Part shown: piece after piece, positions 9,102 through 19,316 of the stretch
How positions within the stretch are numbered: position 1 is the stretch's first letter
How the letters are laid out: every line of letters starts with the position of its first letter
Source: Alteromonas sp. LOR
Lineage (GTDB): Bacteria; Pseudomonadota; Gammaproteobacteria; Enterobacterales; Alteromonadaceae
Direction of reading: 5' to 3'
NCBI RefSeq assembly: GCF_000753865.1
Contig: NZ_JQFW01000028.1
Span: 45,403 to 109,402 of the forward strand
DNA length: 64,000 nucleotides
Position numbers and translations under genes: made by a program
Notes under the pieces: model-generated
Told to the model about the DNA's origin: nothing
Database searches by the model: none
The model's input: only the letters and a program-made list of their open reading frames with translations

Positions 9102-10787
9102 TTAACGCATATCGCTGAAGCTTCCTTCAGTGATGAGTGCCCCAACGCTTTCTCCGGACAGCTGGTTATTAGGTACCAACACGGTGGGCTTAGTGTCACT
9201 TAGCTGTTCTGGATGGTCCAGATTAAAATGAAGGCCTCTACTTTCTTTTCTTTCCATGGCGCATCGCACAATGAGCTCTGCCACTGTGACCAAGTTTCTC
9301 AACTCAAGCAAGTTGTTACTTACTCGAAAGTGGGAGTAATATTCGGTAATTTCCTGCTCTAACAACTTAATGCGTCGCATAGCACGTTCTAACCGTTTAT
9401 CGGTTCGAACAATACCAACATAATCCCACATAAACAGTCTCAGCTCGTGCCAGTTGTGTTGAATAATAACTTCTTCGTCTGAGTTTGATACTTGGCTTTC
9501 ATCCCAAGGGGCAATAGTTTCGTCACTATCTTTAGTAGGGAGACAGCTAATAATATGCTCTGCTGCTGAACTGGCAAACACCACACATTCCAGTAAGGAG
9601 TTTGACGCCATTCTATTTGCACCGTGCAAACCGGTATAAGCGACTTCGCCAATAGCGTAAACGTTGTTTAAATCGGTCTTTGCATTAAAGTCGGTGATCA
9701 CACCACCACAGCTATAATGCGCTGCCGGTACCACCGGAATTGGCTCACGGGTGATATCGATACCCAAGGAGCGGCATTTGCGATAGATGTTAGGGAAGTG
9801 TTTAACAATAAAATCGGCAGGTTTATGACTGATGTCTAAGTACATGCAATCTGCGCCCAAGCGTTTCATTTCATAATCTATGGCTCTTGCAACCACATCA
9901 CGGGGCGCAAGATCGCCACGCTCATCAAACTTCTGCATAAAGCGAGTGCCATCAGCGTGACAAAGATTAGCGCCTTCACCGCGCAATGCTTCTGTGATGA
10001 GAAAGTTTCGCGCCTGAGGATGAAATAGACAAGTAGGGTGGAACTGGTTAAATTCCATGTTTGCCACTCTACATCCGGCGCGCCAAGCCATTGCAATGCC
10101 GTCACCGCTCGATACATCCGGGTTTGATGTGTATTGATAAACTTTACTGCCGCCGCCGGTGGCTAAGGCAATAAACGGCGCGCGGATAACTTCAACGTGC
10201 TCTTGCTGACGGTTCCATACATACGCACCCACGCACTGATTCTTCTCGGTCTTCGATGGGATGAGGTCAATGGCATTATAGCGCTCGAAAAAATGGATGT
10301 TGGGGTGGGTAGATACCGCATCGTTAAGCGTAATTTGCAGCGCTTCGCCAGTGGCATCCGCGGCATGCAATATTCTGCGATGACTATGACCGCCCTCTCG
10401 GGTCAGGTGAAACTTCTCTTCGCCAGATTCGCTTTTTTCTCTGTCAAACGGCACTCCGTAACTAATTAGCCATTCCAAAGCCGCTTTTGCCCGTTCGGTG
10501 GTAAAGCGAACTGCTGGCTCCTCACAAAGGCCGCCACCGGCCATTAGCGTGTCGCTGACGTGTGCATCGATTGAATCTTGTTCATCGAATACTGCAGCAA
10601 TACCACCTTGAGCGTAACGTGTTGAGCCTTCATTTCGATCGCTTTTACTCAAAACTATAACTTGGCAATGGTCAGCGAGCCTCAACGCTAGGCTTAGCCC
10701 AGCTGCGCCGCTTCCGATAATTAACACATCACATCGATGTTCTATGGCATTTGGTGTGGAAGTTAGTGAAGACGATCCAGATTTCAT
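9102..10787 (-). CDS. nadB: L-aspartate oxidase
   Basis: FAD enzyme that oxidises L-aspartate to iminoaspartate, the first step of de novo NAD synthesis. It shows the dinucleotide-binding motif [16 protein letters not shown] at the N-terminus, the [15 protein letters not shown] block, the active-site region HFHPTC-like [13 protein letters not shown] and TEALRGEGA, and [23 protein letters not shown]. Its length, 561 residues, fits the family (E. coli 540). Divergent from rpoE as in E. coli. No nadA or nadC is in the window; nadE is about 4 kb away. Confidence 0.95.
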   Translation of the reverse strand: MKSGSSSLTSTPNAIEHRCDVLIIGSGAAGLSLALRLADHCQVIVLSKSDRNEGSTRYAQGGIAAVFDEQDSIDAHVSDTLMAGGGLCEEPAVRFTTERAKAALEWLISYGVPFDREKSESGEEKFHLTREGGHSHRRILHAADATGEALQITLNDAVSTHPNIHFFERYNAIDLIPSKTEKNQCVGAYVWNRQQEHVEVIRAPFIALATGGGSKVYQYTSNPDVSSGDGIAMAWRAGCRVANMEFNQFHPTCLFHPQARNFLITEALRGEGANLCHADGTRFMQKFDERGDLAPRDVVARAIDYEMKRLGADCMYLDISHKPADFIVKHFPNIYRKCRSLGIDITREPIPVVPAAHYSCGGVITDFNAKTDLNNVYAIGEVAYTGLHGANRMASNSLLECVVFASSAAEHIISCLPTKDSDETIAPWDESQVSNSDEEVIIQHNWHELRLFMWDYVGIVRTDKRLERAMRRIKLLEQEITEYYSHFRVSNNLLELRNLVTVAELIVRCAMERKESRGLHFNLDHPEQLSDTKPTVLVPNNQLSGESVGALITEGSFSDMR

Positions 10788-10905
10788 GTATTTTTACATC
10801 AATATATACGAGCAAAGGTTCAGCAAGTCTAAAGGATGAGTGACAAAACACAATAATTCTTAGGGCGTGAACATGGTATTATTTCAAATAATTAATGCTT
10901 TAACA

Positions 10906-10933
10906 GAACTTTTTTAAATAGAACACGTCTATA
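10906..10933 (+). promoter_or_regulatory. candidate sigma-E promoter of rpoE
   Basis: GAACTT (10906-10911), a spacer of 16 bases, then TCTATA (10928-10933). This fits the RpoE consensus GAACTT-N16-TCTGA closely and lies about 50 bases before the rpoE start. It implies autoregulation, as known for E. coli rpoE. Evidence is by eye only. Confidence 0.7.
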
Positions 10934-10984
10934 AGCAGGCTTAATAGAGCTATTGTGGATATGAAGTAGGGAGTAATGGCTCGA

Positions 10985-11563
10985 ATGAGCGAGCAAGTAA
11001 CCGACCAGCAACTGGTGGAAAGAGTACAACGTGGTGATAAAAACGCATTTAACTTGTTGGTAACCCGTTACCAACACAAAGTTATGCACCTAGTGTCTCG
11101 ATACGTTAAAAATACAGGTGATGTTGCTGACGTAACACAAGAAGCCTTTATAAAAGCATATAGAGCGCTCCCCAATTTTCGCGGAGACAGTGCCTTTTAC
11201 ACCTGGCTTTATCGCATTGCGGTAAATAGCGCTAAAAACTATCTCGTTTCTCAAGGCCGAAAGCCCCCCGCAAGCGATGTGGATGCTGAAGAGGCCGACT
11301 ACTATGAAGGTAGTGACGCGCTAAAAGAGCAATCGACTCCCGAACGGAGTTTGCTCTCGGATGAGCTAGAAGAGACGTTATTTAAAGTGGTGGAAAAACT
11401 GCCTGATGATCTCCGAATGGCGATAACGCTACGTGAAATTGAAGGGTTAAGCTACGAAGAAATTGCCAGTGTAATGTCTTGTCCTGTAGGTACCGTTCGT
11501 TCGCGTATATTCAGGGCGAGAGAAGCCATTGATAAGGTTATTCAGCCGCTGTTGGAAAATTAA
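10985..11563 (+). CDS. rpoE: RNA polymerase sigma-E factor
   Basis: Extracytoplasmic stress sigma factor, nearly collinear with E. coli RpoE. Region 2 is DVTQEAFIKAYRALPNFRGD and FYTWLYRIAVNSAKNYLV; region 4 is LPDDLRMAITLREIEGLSYEE and CPVGTVRSRIFRAREAID. The start was set at the ATG giving MSEQVTDQQLVERV, which matches the E. coli N-terminus (192 residues); an ATG three codons earlier is only two bases from the GGGAG site. It heads rpoE-rseA-rseB-rseC. A short A/T-rich hairpin (around 11579-11603) lies between rpoE and rseA and may tune the ratio of sigma to anti-sigma factor. Confidence 0.96.
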   Translation: MSEQVTDQQLVERVQRGDKNAFNLLVTRYQHKVMHLVSRYVKNTGDVADVTQEAFIKAYRALPNFRGDSAFYTWLYRIAVNSAKNYLVSQGRKPPASDVDAEEADYYEGSDALKEQSTPERSLLSDELEETLFKVVEKLPDDLRMAITLREIEGLSYEEIASVMSCPVGTVRSRIFRAREAIDKVIQPLLEN

Positions 11564-11661
11564 TTTAAATAAACTTCAAAAAAGATGAACTTTCTCTTTT
11601 TTGGGATGACTAACAGCTGTGTTAGGGTAGTTAACGATCAAAACGATCTGGATATGAATAT

Positions 11662-12243
11662 ATGACGCAACAGCAAGAAAAATTGTCCGCATTCATGGAT
11701 GGTGAAGCAGAAGACGATAAAATCATCGACGCGATTAAGCATGATGCAGAGCTTCAAGCTAAATGGCAGCGATACCATGTCATCCGTGGTACCATGCGCA
11801 AAGAAGCAAGCGTAGCGCCAGAAATGGATATTACGGCTAGCATTGCTGCGGCCTTGGCAGATGAACCTGCGATTGTTGCACCAAAAGAGTCTCGCTGGCG
11901 CTCAATCCCAATCATTGGGAATGTGGTTCCATTTGCAACTCAATCTGGTCAGTTTGCCGTTGCAGCGTCGGTAGCTTTAGCTGTTATTTTAGGTGTTCAG
12001 CACCTGAACCAGCCAGCGCCTTCAGAGCCATTCATGACGGCACCCACTGCGGGTCCTCAAGGTGGTTTAGCGCCGGTAAGTCTTGAGCAAACTCGGACGT
12101 TGCCACGCAACGACATGAATGAAGTGCTTGAGAAGAAGCGTAAAATTAACGCGCTTATCGCCGACCATGAGCAACAAATAAAATTGAAACAGGTGCAGGC
12201 CGAAGAGGAAGAAAAAGCCTCTGACGATACTAATCGCCCATAG
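11662..12243 (+). CDS. rseA: anti-sigma-E factor RseA
   Basis: Inner membrane anti-sigma factor that sequesters RpoE until cleaved by DegS and RseP. The N-terminal cytoplasmic domain begins KLSAFMDGEAEDDKIIDAI, the RseA pattern, followed by KWQRYHVIRGTMR. One membrane segment occurs near residues 95-113 (GQFAVAASVALAVILGVQ). The periplasmic tail is rich in Pro, Gln and charged residues, 193 residues in total. Cleavage motifs could not be assigned with certainty. It lies 98 bases after rpoE. Confidence 0.92.
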   Translation: MTQQQEKLSAFMDGEAEDDKIIDAIKHDAELQAKWQRYHVIRGTMRKEASVAPEMDITASIAAALADEPAIVAPKESRWRSIPIIGNVVPFATQSGQFAVAASVALAVILGVQHLNQPAPSEPFMTAPTAGPQGGLAPVSLEQTRTLPRNDMNEVLEKKRKINALIADHEQQIKLKQVQAEEEEKASDDTNRP

Positions 12244-12295
12244 GCGATTGCGGCAACGCCACTATTTCAACTAGTATTTATTATTAGTAACTTCG

Positions 12296-12322
12296 CATAC
12301 CAGCACTTGCACGTGCTGGTAT
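12296..12322 (+). other. perfect hairpin between rseA and rseB
   Basis: An 11-bp perfect inverted repeat CATACCAGCAC / GTGCTGGTATG with a six-base loop, followed by TCTGTTTTAAA. It resembles a weak terminator or a processing site and would reduce rseB-rseC transcription relative to rpoE-rseA. It ends 23 bases before the rseB start codon. Confidence 0.6.
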
Positions 12323-12344
12323 GTCTGTTTTAAAGGCAAGGAAA

Positions 12345-13472
12345 ATGCGCTGTAACCAATTTGTTCTCCTCATCACCGGGGCTTTATCAATTTTCACGCC
12401 TTTCTGTGTTCATGCGCAATCAAGGGATTCGTCTCTTCCAACTAGCCTTGAGTCAAATAGCCTTGAGTCAAATAACCAAGCAAAAAGCGCAACAGAAAGC
12501 GCAACAGAAAGAGAGACAAAAACAGATACAGTAAAACAAACAGAGCCGGCGTTAGAGAGAGAAACTAACGCACTGCAAACACCGGCACAGTGGTTACAGC
12601 GTCTTCAATCACTCATCTCTTCTGCCAATTACCAGGTATCGTTTGTTCAAACCACCGTTGGTAAGGAAACGGTGCCATATCTATGGCGTCACGGCGTACT
12701 TGATGATGGCACTGAAGTAGAGCAATTGAATTTACAAAATGGACCAGGCCGCGAGCTTATCCGCGTTGATGGTATCGTAAGTGTATTTGAGCCTGATACG
12801 CAGCCTTACAGCATTCGCTCTCGTTTTATCAATGGGCCCATTCCCAATATTCTTCTTCATAACCCACAGAAGCTCTTAGAAAGTTACGAATTTGTATTAG
12901 TTGGCCGAGCTAGAGTCGCTGGACGTTCTGCACAGCAAATTAGAATTGTGAGCAGGGACAACACCCGGTTTGGCTACCAGCTTTGGCTTGATGAAGAGTC
13001 GGGCATGCTATTAAAACTTAATATGCTGGATTTACAGGGCGCCTTACTGGAACAAATACAAATTAGCGCATTTTCTGTGATGGCATCGCCTTCTCCCTAT
13101 TTTGCCAGAATTAATCCATCGTCTTTGCCGGAGCCAATTATGATGGCAAGCAGTCAATCTCGCGCTCATGGGTGGGAAGTTAACTACCTTCCTGTGGGTA
13201 TGAAAGAGGTGAAACGAGATACACGACGACTAGCACTGACCGGTCAGGTGGTAGAGTATAAAATGTACAGTGATGGCTTGGTAGATGTGTCTGTGTATGT
13301 TCAACCTATTGAGGATGCACTGGGAGGCGATATCGCTTTGCGCAATGAGGTGAGTACGTTTCTTACGTTAAAAGCAGGTAAAGCACAGGTAACGGTGTTA
13401 GGCGAAATTCCACTTCAAACGGCAAAGGCGATTGCCACCTCAATTAGCGCGGTAAATAACAGCAATGATTGA
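12345..13472 (+). CDS. rseB: sigma-E regulatory protein RseB
   Basis: Periplasmic protein that binds RseA and senses lipoprotein or LPS signals. The ATG at 12345 has AAGG seven bases upstream and starts a signal peptide (MRCNQFVLLITGALSIFTPF, cleavage near HAQ), so the upstream in-frame ATG at 12321, which lies inside a hairpin and lacks a ribosome site, was rejected. The mature protein has the LolA-like N-terminal fold (WLQRLQSLISSANYQVSFVQ) and the RseB C-terminal domain (ALTGQVVEYKMYSDGLVDVSVYV). After the signal peptide there is a low-complexity linker with a 15-bp duplication (12444-12473) and a 12-bp duplication (12486-12509). Length is 375 residues against 318 in E. coli, most of the excess being this linker. 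Confidence 0.92.
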   Translation: MRCNQFVLLITGALSIFTPFCVHAQSRDSSLPTSLESNSLESNNQAKSATESATERETKTDTVKQTEPALERETNALQTPAQWLQRLQSLISSANYQVSFVQTTVGKETVPYLWRHGVLDDGTEVEQLNLQNGPGRELIRVDGIVSVFEPDTQPYSIRSRFINGPIPNILLHNPQKLLESYEFVLVGRARVAGRSAQQIRIVSRDNTRFGYQLWLDEESGMLLKLNMLDLQGALLEQIQISAFSVMASPSPYFARINPSSLPEPIMMASSQSRAHGWEVNYLPVGMKEVKRDTRRLALTGQVVEYKMYSDGLVDVSVYVQPIEDALGGDIALRNEVSTFLTLKAGKAQVTVLGEIPLQTAKAIATSISAVNNSND

Positions 13473-13920
13473 AGAGTCCGCTAGGGTGGTGGCTATTGAC
13501 GGTGATAGCGTTACTGTAGAGTCAGCAATAAAGTCGACGTGTAGCAGTTGTCAGGCACAAAGTGATTGCGGTACGGGCGCTATATCTCGCGCACTTGCCC
13601 CGAAAATGCAGCGCTTAACGGTCTCTACACCAATGACGGTTTCTGTTGGTCAGAGTGTCACTATTGGTGTGCCCGAGGCCGGCGTATTAAGTGCCTCAGC
13701 ATGGCTTTATCTACTTCCTCTGTTTATGTTTATCGGCTGCTTCTCGCTAGCCTCCTACTTTCTGTCTATGATTGGTTTAACTCATGAATTATGGGGAGTA
13801 CTCCCAAGTATTATTGCAACGGTGTTCGTGTATCGATACACGGCTAAGAAATTACAGCGGGTAGAGTCTGCAAAGTATCGACCTGTCCTGCTTAAAGCAG
13901 AACTTCTAGAACGTGAGTAA
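13465..13920 (+). CDS. rseC: SoxR-reducing system / sigma-E regulator RseC
   Basis: Inner membrane protein of 151 residues with an N-terminal cysteine-rich domain (STCSSCQAQSDCG) and two membrane helices (about 80-105 and 112-130). This is the RseC/MucC family, linked to SoxR reduction and to sigma-E control. It starts eight bases inside rseB. The cluster ends here; lepA follows after 190 bases. Confidence 0.9.
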   Translation: MIEESARVVAIDGDSVTVESAIKSTCSSCQAQSDCGTGAISRALAPKMQRLTVSTPMTVSVGQSVTIGVPEAGVLSASAWLYLLPLFMFIGCFSLASYFLSMIGLTHELWGVLPSIIATVFVYRYTAKKLQRVESAKYRPVLLKAELLERE

Positions 13921-14110
13921 AAAGCCGTTTTAAAGCTGAATTTTACTGTCTCGTCTCATGGCTTGTGCTGTTTAGCAAAATATACTCGCTGCTAATTCGC
14001 TTTTCCGCCCATAAATGGGTAAAATCCGCACGCGCCGCGTTTACGTCTTAGCGTATAGCGCGCAGTATTTTTTCGTTTAATGAATTTTTCTGCAGGTAAA
14101 TTCCAGCATT

Positions 14111-15907
14111 ATGCAACAATCGCACATTCGTAACTTCAGTATTATCGCCCATATCGACCACGGTAAATCGACATTGTCGGACCGTCTCATTCAGCATTGT
14201 GGCGGGCTTTCAACTCGCGAAATGGCTGAGCAAGTTCTAGATTCCATGGATTTAGAAAAAGAGCGTGGAATTACAATAAAAGCGCAGAGCGTAACGCTAG
14301 AGTACAGCGCCCAAAACGGTGAAACGTATCAGCTTAATTTCATCGATACACCAGGGCACGTTGACTTTACCTATGAGGTATCTCGCTCACTAGCTGCCTG
14401 TGAGGGCGCGCTACTTGTAGTTGATGCGGGGCAGGGCGTGGAAGCACAGACCCTAGCAAACTGCTACACCGCCATTGAGATGGATATGGAAGTTGTGCCT
14501 ATCCTAAACAAAATCGACTTACCTCAAGCGGATCCAGACCGTGTGGCAGAAGAGATAGAAGACATTGTCGGTATTGATGCACTAGAAGCAGTTCGCTGTT
14601 CAGCGAAAACCGGCATTGGTATTGAAGACGTACTCGAAGTTATCGTCAATAAAATCCCACCTCCTGGTGGAGACAGAGAAGCGCCGCTAAAGGCACTTAT
14701 CATCGATTCATGGTTTGATAATTACCAAGGCGTTGTTTCATTGGTACGTATTGTTGAGGGGCAACTCAACAAAAAAGACAAAATTCAAATTATGTCTAAC
14801 GGCCAAAGCCACCAAGTGGATAAAATTGGGGTGTTTACACCTAAAGCGCTAGATACCGGTATTCTTCGTGCTGGTGAAGTTGGTTTCATTATTGCCGGCA
14901 TAAAAGACATTCAGGGCGCGCCAGTGGGCGATACTATTACGCTTGCAAAAGCACCTGCCACCGACATGCTGCCTGGATTTAAAAAGATTAAGCCGCAGGT
15001 TTACGCGGGTATCTTCCCCATTAGTTCAGACGATTATGAAGACTTCCGTGATGCGCTTGCAAAGTTGAGCCTAAACGACGCGTCTTTATTTTACGAACCA
15101 GAGAGCTCTGCAGCGCTAGGCTTTGGTTTCAGAATCGGCTTTCTCGGCATGCTTCACATGGAAATCATCCAAGAGCGTCTTGAGCGAGAGTATGACCTTG
15201 GCCTGATTACCACAGCGCCAACAGTAATTTACCAAGTTGAGACCACCAAAGGCGAAATACTCACCGTTGATAGTCCGGCGAAATTACCACCAGTTAATGA
15301 CATTGCTGAAATTCGCGAACCTCTTGTTGAGGCCAATATTTTGGTGCCTCAAGAATACCTTGGTAACGTTATTACTTTGTGTGTTGAAAAGCGCGGTATG
15401 CAAACCAACATGACTTATCACGGTAAGCAGGTTGCTGTGACTTACGAACTGCCAATGGCAGAAGTAGTACTTGATTTCTTCGACCGCTTGAAGTCGACAA
15501 GTCGAGGTTTCGCGTCACTCGATTACAACTTTAAACGCTTCCAAACTTCAGACATGGTGAGAGTGGATATTCTGATTAACGCTGAACGCGTTGATGCGCT
15601 AGCGGTAATTACCCACAGAGATAACTCGCAAGGCCGCGGTAGAGAGCTCGTTGAGAAGTTGCGCGAGCTTATACCTCGTCAAATGTTTGATATTGCTATT
15701 CAAGCGGCTATTGGTAACCATATTGTCGCTCGTAGTACGGTTAAACAGCTGCGCAAAAACGTTATTGCAAAATGTTATGGCGGCGACGTTAGCCGTAAGA
15801 AAAAGCTACTTCAAAAGCAGAAAGAAGGTAAAAAGCGCATGAAGCAGATTGGTAACGTTGAACTGCCGCAAGATGCCTTCCTTGCCGTGTTGAAGGTAGG
15901 TAAATAA
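14111..15907 (+). CDS. lepA: elongation factor 4
   Basis: Translational GTPase EF4, 598 residues (E. coli 599). The N-terminal G domain contains [14 protein letters not shown], the switch region [19 protein letters not shown] and NKIDLP. The C-terminal EF4-specific domain ends [19 protein letters not shown]. It can act on ribosomes during initiation and stalled elongation. A -10-like TAAAAT near 14020 lies upstream, so it may have its own promoter. Its stop codon overlaps the lepB start by one base. Confidence 0.97.
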   Translation: MQQSHIRNFSIIAHIDHGKSTLSDRLIQHCGGLSTREMAEQVLDSMDLEKERGITIKAQSVTLEYSAQNGETYQLNFIDTPGHVDFTYEVSRSLAACEGALLVVDAGQGVEAQTLANCYTAIEMDMEVVPILNKIDLPQADPDRVAEEIEDIVGIDALEAVRCSAKTGIGIEDVLEVIVNKIPPPGGDREAPLKALIIDSWFDNYQGVVSLVRIVEGQLNKKDKIQIMSNGQSHQVDKIGVFTPKALDTGILRAGEVGFIIAGIKDIQGAPVGDTITLAKAPATDMLPGFKKIKPQVYAGIFPISSDDYEDFRDALAKLSLNDASLFYEPESSAALGFGFRIGFLGMLHMEIIQERLEREYDLGLITTAPTVIYQVETTKGEILTVDSPAKLPPVNDIAEIREPLVEANILVPQEYLGNVITLCVEKRGMQTNMTYHGKQVAVTYELPMAEVVLDFFDRLKSTSRGFASLDYNFKRFQTSDMVRVDILINAERVDALAVITHRDNSQGRGRELVEKLRELIPRQMFDIAIQAAIGNHIVARSTVKQLRKNVIAKCYGGDVSRKKKLLQKQKEGKKRMKQIGNVELPQDAFLAVLKVGK

Positions 15908-16809
15908 TGGCAAATTACTTCTCCCTGATTTTGGTTGCATTGACGCTGATCACAGGGCTTATATGGTTAGTTGACAGTGTAGTGTTTGCACCAAAGCGCA
16001 AAGCGCGTTTGCAAGCATCAGCAGTTGCCGAAAATGCCAGCTACGGTGAAGATCCACAATTACCGTATCTTGTGGATACATCGCAGCAAATATTTCCGGT
16101 TATTGCCTTCGTATTAGTGTTGCGCTCATTTTTATATGAGCCATTTCAAATACCGTCTGGCTCAATGATGCCCACACTGCTCGTTGGCGACTTTATATTG
16201 GTTGAAAAGTTTGCGTATGGTGTAAAAGACCCTGTATTTCGCAGTAAGCTGATTGAGACCGGAGCACCAGAGCGAGGCGATGTGGTGGTGTTTAAGTATC
16301 CAGAGGATACCGGCATTGATTACATTAAGCGCGTTATAGGCATGCCAGGCGATACTGTGGTTTATCAAAATAAGCAGGTGTACATAAAGCCTAAATGTGT
16401 CGAGAGTGAAAACTGTCCAGCACTTGAGGCCGTCCCTTTGTCTTTCCAAGAGCGTGGTGAATTTGTTCAGGATATGGCGCAGCTAATGCGCTATACCGAG
16501 TCACTTGGCGATATAGAGCACGATATTTTGCGCCATCCGCTGCGCGATATTTCTCCAGTGAATTTTTATACGCAACCAGGAACGCGCCGCAATGAATGGA
16601 TTGTGCCTGAGAACAATTATTTCGTTTTAGGTGATAACCGCGATAACAGTCGTGATAGCCGTTTTTGGGGGTTCGTACCCGATGAGAACTTAGTCGGCAA
16701 AGCGGTAGCAATTTGGATTTCGTTTGAATTTGAGCGCAAGCCACAAGATATGTTGCCAACATGGATCCCAACAGGCGTTCGATTCGAGCGTACAGGTGGC
16801 ATTCGTTAA
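15907..16809 (+). CDS. lepB: signal peptidase I
   Basis: Membrane serine protease that removes signal peptides from secreted proteins. Two N-terminal membrane segments are seen (residues 4-24 and about 62-78). The catalytic serine is in PSGSMMPTLLVGDF and the catalytic lysine in DYIKRVIGMPGD; box D/E are VPENNYFVLGDNRDNSRDSR. Length is 300 residues (E. coli 324). The start and the stop both overlap the neighbouring genes by one base, indicating tight coupling of lepA-lepB-rnc. Confidence 0.97.
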   Translation: MANYFSLILVALTLITGLIWLVDSVVFAPKRKARLQASAVAENASYGEDPQLPYLVDTSQQIFPVIAFVLVLRSFLYEPFQIPSGSMMPTLLVGDFILVEKFAYGVKDPVFRSKLIETGAPERGDVVVFKYPEDTGIDYIKRVIGMPGDTVVYQNKQVYIKPKCVESENCPALEAVPLSFQERGEFVQDMAQLMRYTESLGDIEHDILRHPLRDISPVNFYTQPGTRRNEWIVPENNYFVLGDNRDNSRDSRFWGFVPDENLVGKAVAIWISFEFERKPQDMLPTWIPTGVRFERTGGIR

Positions 16810-17489
16810 TGCAGGGAATAGATAAATATCGTCGTCTTTATAAGGCGATAGACTATACATTCAATAATATCGCTTTACTCGATCAAGCTTTTACGCACAG
16901 AAGTGCGGCAAAACAGCACAACGAACGCCTAGAATTCTTAGGCGATGCCATACTGGGAATGATTATTGGCGAGACGCTATACAAGCGCTTTCCAGACGTG
17001 CCTGAAGGCAAGTTAACCCGTATGCGCTCAACGCTGGTGAAAGGCGATACGTTAGCCGAGCTAGCTCGTGAGGCCAGTATGGGTGAATTGCTTCACTTAG
17101 GTCCTGGCGAGCTCAAAAGTGGCGGGCATCGTCGCAGCTCTATTTTAGCCGATGCGGTAGAAGCGTTGCTTGGTGCAATTTATCTCGACTCGGGTATGGA
17201 TGAGGTGCGCCACGTTATAGACAGACTGTGGGAAACGCGTATTAATAAGTTAGACCCCCACGCTCACCCTAAAGACAACAAAACACGTCTACAGGAGTTT
17301 TTGCAGGGACGAAAATTACCTCTGCCTACCTATGAGGTGCTGTCGATTTCTGGGAAAGATCACGCGCAGGTCTTTCAAGTTAGCTGCACGGTTGAAAATT
17401 TACCTGAGCCTGTTAAAGCATCAGGAAACAGCCGTCGCAAAGCTGAACAAGAAGCAGCTCGTCTAACGCTGGAGAAGCTCGATGACTAA
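16809..17489 (+). CDS. rnc: ribonuclease III
   Basis: Double-strand RNA endonuclease for rRNA and mRNA processing, 226 residues, identical in length to E. coli. The signature is [15 protein letters not shown], the second metal site is [16 protein letters not shown], and the C-terminal dsRNA-binding domain ends [19 protein letters not shown]. The start overlaps the lepB stop. The longer open frame upstream is a shadow of lepB. Confidence 0.97.
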   Translation: MQGIDKYRRLYKAIDYTFNNIALLDQAFTHRSAAKQHNERLEFLGDAILGMIIGETLYKRFPDVPEGKLTRMRSTLVKGDTLAELAREASMGELLHLGPGELKSGGHRRSSILADAVEALLGAIYLDSGMDEVRHVIDRLWETRINKLDPHAHPKDNKTRLQEFLQGRKLPLPTYEVLSISGKDHAQVFQVSCTVENLPEPVKASGNSRRKAEQEAARLTLEKLDD

Positions 17490-18420
17490 CAATGACAATG
17501 AAATACATTATTCGCAACCGCAGACACGCTGTGGTTTGGTGGCTATCGTTGGCCGCCCAAATGTGGGTAAATCTACTTTGCTCAACCGTTTGTTAGGGCA
17601 AAAAGTTAGCATTACCTCTAGAAAGCCGCAAACAACGCGACATCGCATACTAGGCATTGATACCGACGGTGAATATCAGGCTATATATGTTGATACGCCA
17701 GGGCTCCATCAAGATGAAAAGCGTGCCATTAACCGGTATATGAACCGGGCGGCCTCTAGCTCGCTAGCAGAAGTTGGCTTGATTCTTTTTGTGATTGAAG
17801 GCGATCGCTGGAACGCAGACGACGAAATGGTGCTGACAAAGGTAAAGCAATCAAAACTACCCTGTTACCTCATCGTCAATAAAATGGATAAAGTAGAGAA
17901 CAAAGAAGGTTTTGTTACCCACCTTAGACAGCTTGGCGAGAAGCATACCTTCGAACATATCGTCCCAATTAGCGCTAAGCAGGGCAAAATGGTGGATGAT
18001 ATTCGCGAGTTAGTTGCTAAGTCTCTTCCGCCGAGTGAGTTCTTTTTCCCTGAAGATTACATAACCGATCGCTCCAGCCGTTTTATGGCCGCTGAAATCA
18101 TTCGCGAAAAGCTGATGCGCTTTACCGGTGATGAGCTTCCCTACTCGACTACTGTTGAAATAGAGCAGTTTAAAATGGCCGAAAATGGCGTGTACCGAAT
18201 AAGTGGGCTTATTTTGGTAGAACGCGAAACGCAAAAGCGCATGATCATCGGCAAAGGTGGTAAGCATCTTAAAACAATAGGCGAGCATGCCCGTAAAGAC
18301 ATGGAAAACCTGTTCGACAATAAAGTGTTCTTAGAGCTTTGGGTAAAGGTGAAACAGGGTTGGGCTGACGATGAGCGAGCGTTGCGCTCGCTTGGATACG
18401 GCGATGACAGCAACTTTTAA
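17482..18420 (+). CDS. era: GTPase Era
   Basis: Small-subunit ribosome assembly GTPase. G1 [15 protein letters not shown]3 DTPGLH, G4 NKMD and the C-terminal KH domain ([14 protein letters not shown]) are all present, in 312 residues. It starts eight bases inside rnc. In E. coli the operon continues with recO and pdxJ; here it ends and pdxH follows after about 180 bases with no recO or pdxJ visible. Confidence 0.97.
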   Translation: MTNNDNEIHYSQPQTRCGLVAIVGRPNVGKSTLLNRLLGQKVSITSRKPQTTRHRILGIDTDGEYQAIYVDTPGLHQDEKRAINRYMNRAASSSLAEVGLILFVIEGDRWNADDEMVLTKVKQSKLPCYLIVNKMDKVENKEGFVTHLRQLGEKHTFEHIVPISAKQGKMVDDIRELVAKSLPPSEFFFPEDYITDRSSRFMAAEIIREKLMRFTGDELPYSTTVEIEQFKMAENGVYRISGLILVERETQKRMIIGKGGKHLKTIGEHARKDMENLFDNKVFLELWVKVKQGWADDERALRSLGYGDDSNF

Positions 18421-18600
18421 TACTCATTTACATGTCGTTGCAACTGGTGTGATCCCTTCCTGAGCGTTATTCGTTTTTAACGTCTTATTAGTATTTGTTT
18501 ATGCGCAATGGACTACCATCAAAGTATGGCTGTTTATCAAGGGCTACTCTTAATAAAGAGTCGCTTTTAATGATGTAGAAACATTGCGCAGGAGAAATTG

Positions 18601-19239
18601 ATGGCTATTTCAGATATGCGCAGACAATACTCAAAGGGAACCTTGAGCGAGTCAGACGTTACCGACACACCTTTTCAACTATTCGATAAGTGGCTGCAAG
18701 ATGCCATTGATGCGAATATTCCAGATCCTACCGCTATGACAGTGGCAACAGTGGATGAAAGCGGTCAGCCCTCGCAGCGTATAGTGCTCTTAAAAGATGT
18801 AAATAAAGACGGCTTTGTTTTCTTTACAAACTTAGGAAGTAGAAAAGCCAAAGAGCTTGCGTTAAACCCAAAAGTCTCTTGTCATTTTCCCTGGTTTTTT
18901 ATGGAGCGGCAGGTGCGTGTCTGCGGCACGGTAGAAAAGCTATCCACCAGTGAAAATGCGTCTTATTTTTTCTCCCGTCCCAAAGACAGTCAGCTAGCGG
19001 CTTATGCGTCAAAGCAAAGTAAGCCAATTGGCAGTAAAGCACTCTTGCTTACGCAATTTAAGCAGTTAAAAGAAAAGTTTGCGAACAAAGAACTTCCTGT
19101 GCCTGATTTTTGGGGTGGCTTTAGAATTGTTCCTCATCAAATTGAGTTTTGGCAAGGTGGTGAAGATAGGCTTCACGATCGTATAGAATACAACATTGAT
19201 AAAGCTGGTAGCTGGAGCACTCAGCGACTGATGCCTTAG
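18601..19239 (+). CDS. pdxH: pyridoxine/pyridoxamine 5'-phosphate oxidase
   Basis: FMN enzyme making pyridoxal 5'-phosphate. The family blocks are visible: MTVATVDESGQPSQRIVLLKD, FFTNLGSRKAKELALNP, WFFMERQVRVCGTVEKL, and the C-terminal FWQGGEDRLHDRIEY. The ATG chosen has GGAG six bases upstream; a TTG directly before it is in frame but unneeded. Length is 212 residues (E. coli 218). Confidence 0.95.
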   Translation: MAISDMRRQYSKGTLSESDVTDTPFQLFDKWLQDAIDANIPDPTAMTVATVDESGQPSQRIVLLKDVNKDGFVFFTNLGSRKAKELALNPKVSCHFPWFFMERQVRVCGTVEKLSTSENASYFFSRPKDSQLAAYASKQSKPIGSKALLLTQFKQLKEKFANKELPVPDFWGGFRIVPHQIEFWQGGEDRLHDRIEYNIDKAGSWSTQRLMP

Positions 19240-19316
19240 CATTTGTCCACTTATCAACAGCGATTTAAAAGCATATTTGCTGTTATACGAAGAAGTGAGT
19301 ACAGGGGAGGGGGTAC

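Noticed and set aside
18478..18592. TGCGCAAT/ATTGCGCA inverted repeat before pdxH
   Set aside because: The arms are only eight bases and far apart, so chance is likely.
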